From positions 1 to 13,602 of the forward strand of contig CACZOG010000092.1 of the NCBI GenBank assembly GCA_902782715.1: a DNA stretch of 13,602 nt, given 5' to 3'. The notes under the pieces are model-generated. The model did no database searches, was not told the origin of the DNA, and saw only the letters and a program-made list of their open reading frames with translations. This stretch comes from an uncultured Lachnospiraceae bacterium (GTDB lineage: Bacteria > Bacillota > Clostridia > Lachnospirales > Lachnospiraceae). Positions 12,985 through 13,602 of this stretch are shown here, piece after piece (within the stretch, counting starts at the first letter, position 1; every line of letters begins with the position of its first letter). The position numbers and the translations under genes are program-made.

Positions 12985-13542
12985 ATGATGACTGAAATAT
13001 CGCTTAATATACTTGATGTTACCGAGAACTCCACAAGGGCAGGCGCGAGCGTAGTTCACATTACCGTTGAAGCAGATGAAGGAAAAGATTTGCTCAGAGT
13101 CTTGATAGAAGACAACGGGTGCGGAATGAGTAAGGAACAGCTTGCTTCGGTTAATGATCCTTTTTTTACCACGAGGACCACAAGGAAGGTAGGACTCGGT
13201 GTTCCGTTCTTCAGAGAAGCGGCACTGCAGGCAAACGGAAGTTTTGACATAGTGTCGGAACTCGGAGTTGGAACTAAGGTAACTGCTGAATTTCAATTGA
13301 GTAATATAGACAGAATGCCTTTGGGAGATATAACAGGCGTGATCCATCAGCTTGTGATATATCATCAGGAAACGGATTTTGTATACACGTATATTTTCAA
13401 CGGTAAGTCGTTCACCATGGACACAAGAGAGTTCAGAGAGATTCTCGGAGACGTGCCTTTCGACACCAAAGAAGTTTCCGATTATATCAAAGAATATCTT
13501 ACTGAAAACAAATACAATACAGATAATGGTAAAAATATCTAG
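12985..13542 (+). CDS. GHKL-type ATP-binding protein of the hydrogenase operon
   Basis: This 185-residue protein has an N-terminal histidine-kinase-like ATPase domain and a C-terminal extension, but no phosphoacceptor histidine domain and no sensor or membrane region. The N-box is near residues 7-21 (Glu14, Asn15), the G1 box is EDNGCGM (42-48), followed by DPFFTTR (58-64) and a G2 box VGLGVPFF (69-76). Residues about 107-180 form a tail I cannot assign. AGGAGA lies 8 nt before the ATG; a second ATG follows at 12988. The gene lies between the nuoE-like gene (32 nt upstream) and the next [2Fe-2S] gene, an arrangement common in clostridial hydrogenase operons. Its role is unknown; regulation or ATP-dependent assembly are both possible. 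Confidence 0.86.
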   Translation: MMTEISLNILDVTENSTRAGASVVHITVEADEGKDLLRVLIEDNGCGMSKEQLASVNDPFFTTRTTRKVGLGVPFFREAALQANGSFDIVSELGVGTKVTAEFQLSNIDRMPLGDITGVIHQLVIYHQETDFVYTYIFNGKSFTMDTREFREILGDVPFDTKEVSDYIKEYLTENKYNTDNGKNI

Positions 13543-13558
13543 TTTAGGAGGAAAGCAA

Positions 13559-13602
13559 ATGAAATCTCTTGAAGAATTAAAAGCAATAAGAGACAAAATG
13601 CA
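13559..13602 (+). CDS. Probable [2Fe-2S] ferredoxin-domain protein (partial, cut by right edge)
   Basis: Only the first 14 codons are present, reading MKSLEELKAIRDKM. AGGAGG (13546-13551) lies 7 nt before the ATG and the gene begins 16 nt after the ATPase stop, so it is the third gene of the operon. The opening residues resemble the small thioredoxin-like [2Fe-2S] proteins that usually sit between the ATPase and nuoF in this locus, but no cysteine motif is visible yet, so the assignment rests on start and context. Confidence 0.6.
   Translation, partial: MKSLEELKAIRDKM

Noticed and set aside
12967..13596. Minus-strand open frame of 209 codons at the right end
   Set aside because: It overlaps the GHKL ATPase gene, whose motifs and ribosome site are clear; the antisense frame has no recognisable domain.
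1..13602. CRISPR arrays, tRNA/rRNA genes, insertion sequences
   Set aside because: No regularly spaced repeats, no tRNA- or rRNA-like segments, and no transposase or flanking terminal repeats were seen on reading both strands.

Overview
The window reads as chromosomal DNA of an anaerobic, moderately low-GC Firmicute, most likely a clostridium of the Lachnospiraceae type. This rests on strong AGGAGG ribosome sites throughout, sigma-A-type promoters, YwlG, a DUF2975/YozG-like/DUF4173 cassette, and above all a hydrogenase-linked locus (NuoE-like protein, GHKL ATPases, [2Fe-2S] protein, DRTGG proteins, [FeFe]-hydrogenase-like protein). The assignment is an inference from gene content, not from a marker gene.

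Left part, minus strand (about 1-2620): an ABC exporter operon. In transcription order it has a membrane domain gene, a separate complete ATPase gene, and a second exporter subunit that overlaps the ATPase gene by 8 nt and runs off the left edge. The membrane and nucleotide-binding domains of the first subunit, usually one polypeptide, are here in two reading frames.

Plus strand 2700-5250: a consensus promoter with a perfect TATCG-N5-CGATA palindrome just upstream drives a DUF2975 membrane protein, a YozG-like XRE regulator and a large DUF4173 membrane protein, closed by a strong terminator. Plus strand 5250-8260: a small one-helix membrane protein, an aquaporin with a complete water-channel selectivity filter, a terminator, a YwlG/UPF0340 protein and a Ste24-type M48 metalloprotease, ending in a terminator that may serve both strands.

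Minus strand 12144 to 8280: six tightly packed or overlapping genes, apparently one operon: DRTGG protein, RsbT/RsbW-like ATPase, [FeFe]-hydrogenase-like iron-sulfur protein with altered active-site motifs, a second DRTGG protein, PHP-domain protein and an SDR oxidoreductase. Plus strand from 12458: a divergent operon starting with a NuoE/HydC-like [2Fe-2S] subunit, a second GHKL ATPase and the first codons of a likely [2Fe-2S] ferredoxin-domain protein. By analogy with other clostridia, NuoF and the catalytic bifurcating hydrogenase would follow beyond the right edge.

The 313-bp divergent spacer holds a promoter in each direction, a 10-bp inverted repeat, a possible leader hairpin and a near-perfect Rex (NADH/NAD+ sensor) operator just before the nuoE-like gene. 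The most interesting reading is a redox or H2-sensing module (hydrogenase-like sensor, switch-type kinase, DRTGG proteins, phosphoesterase) facing the hydrogenase it may control.
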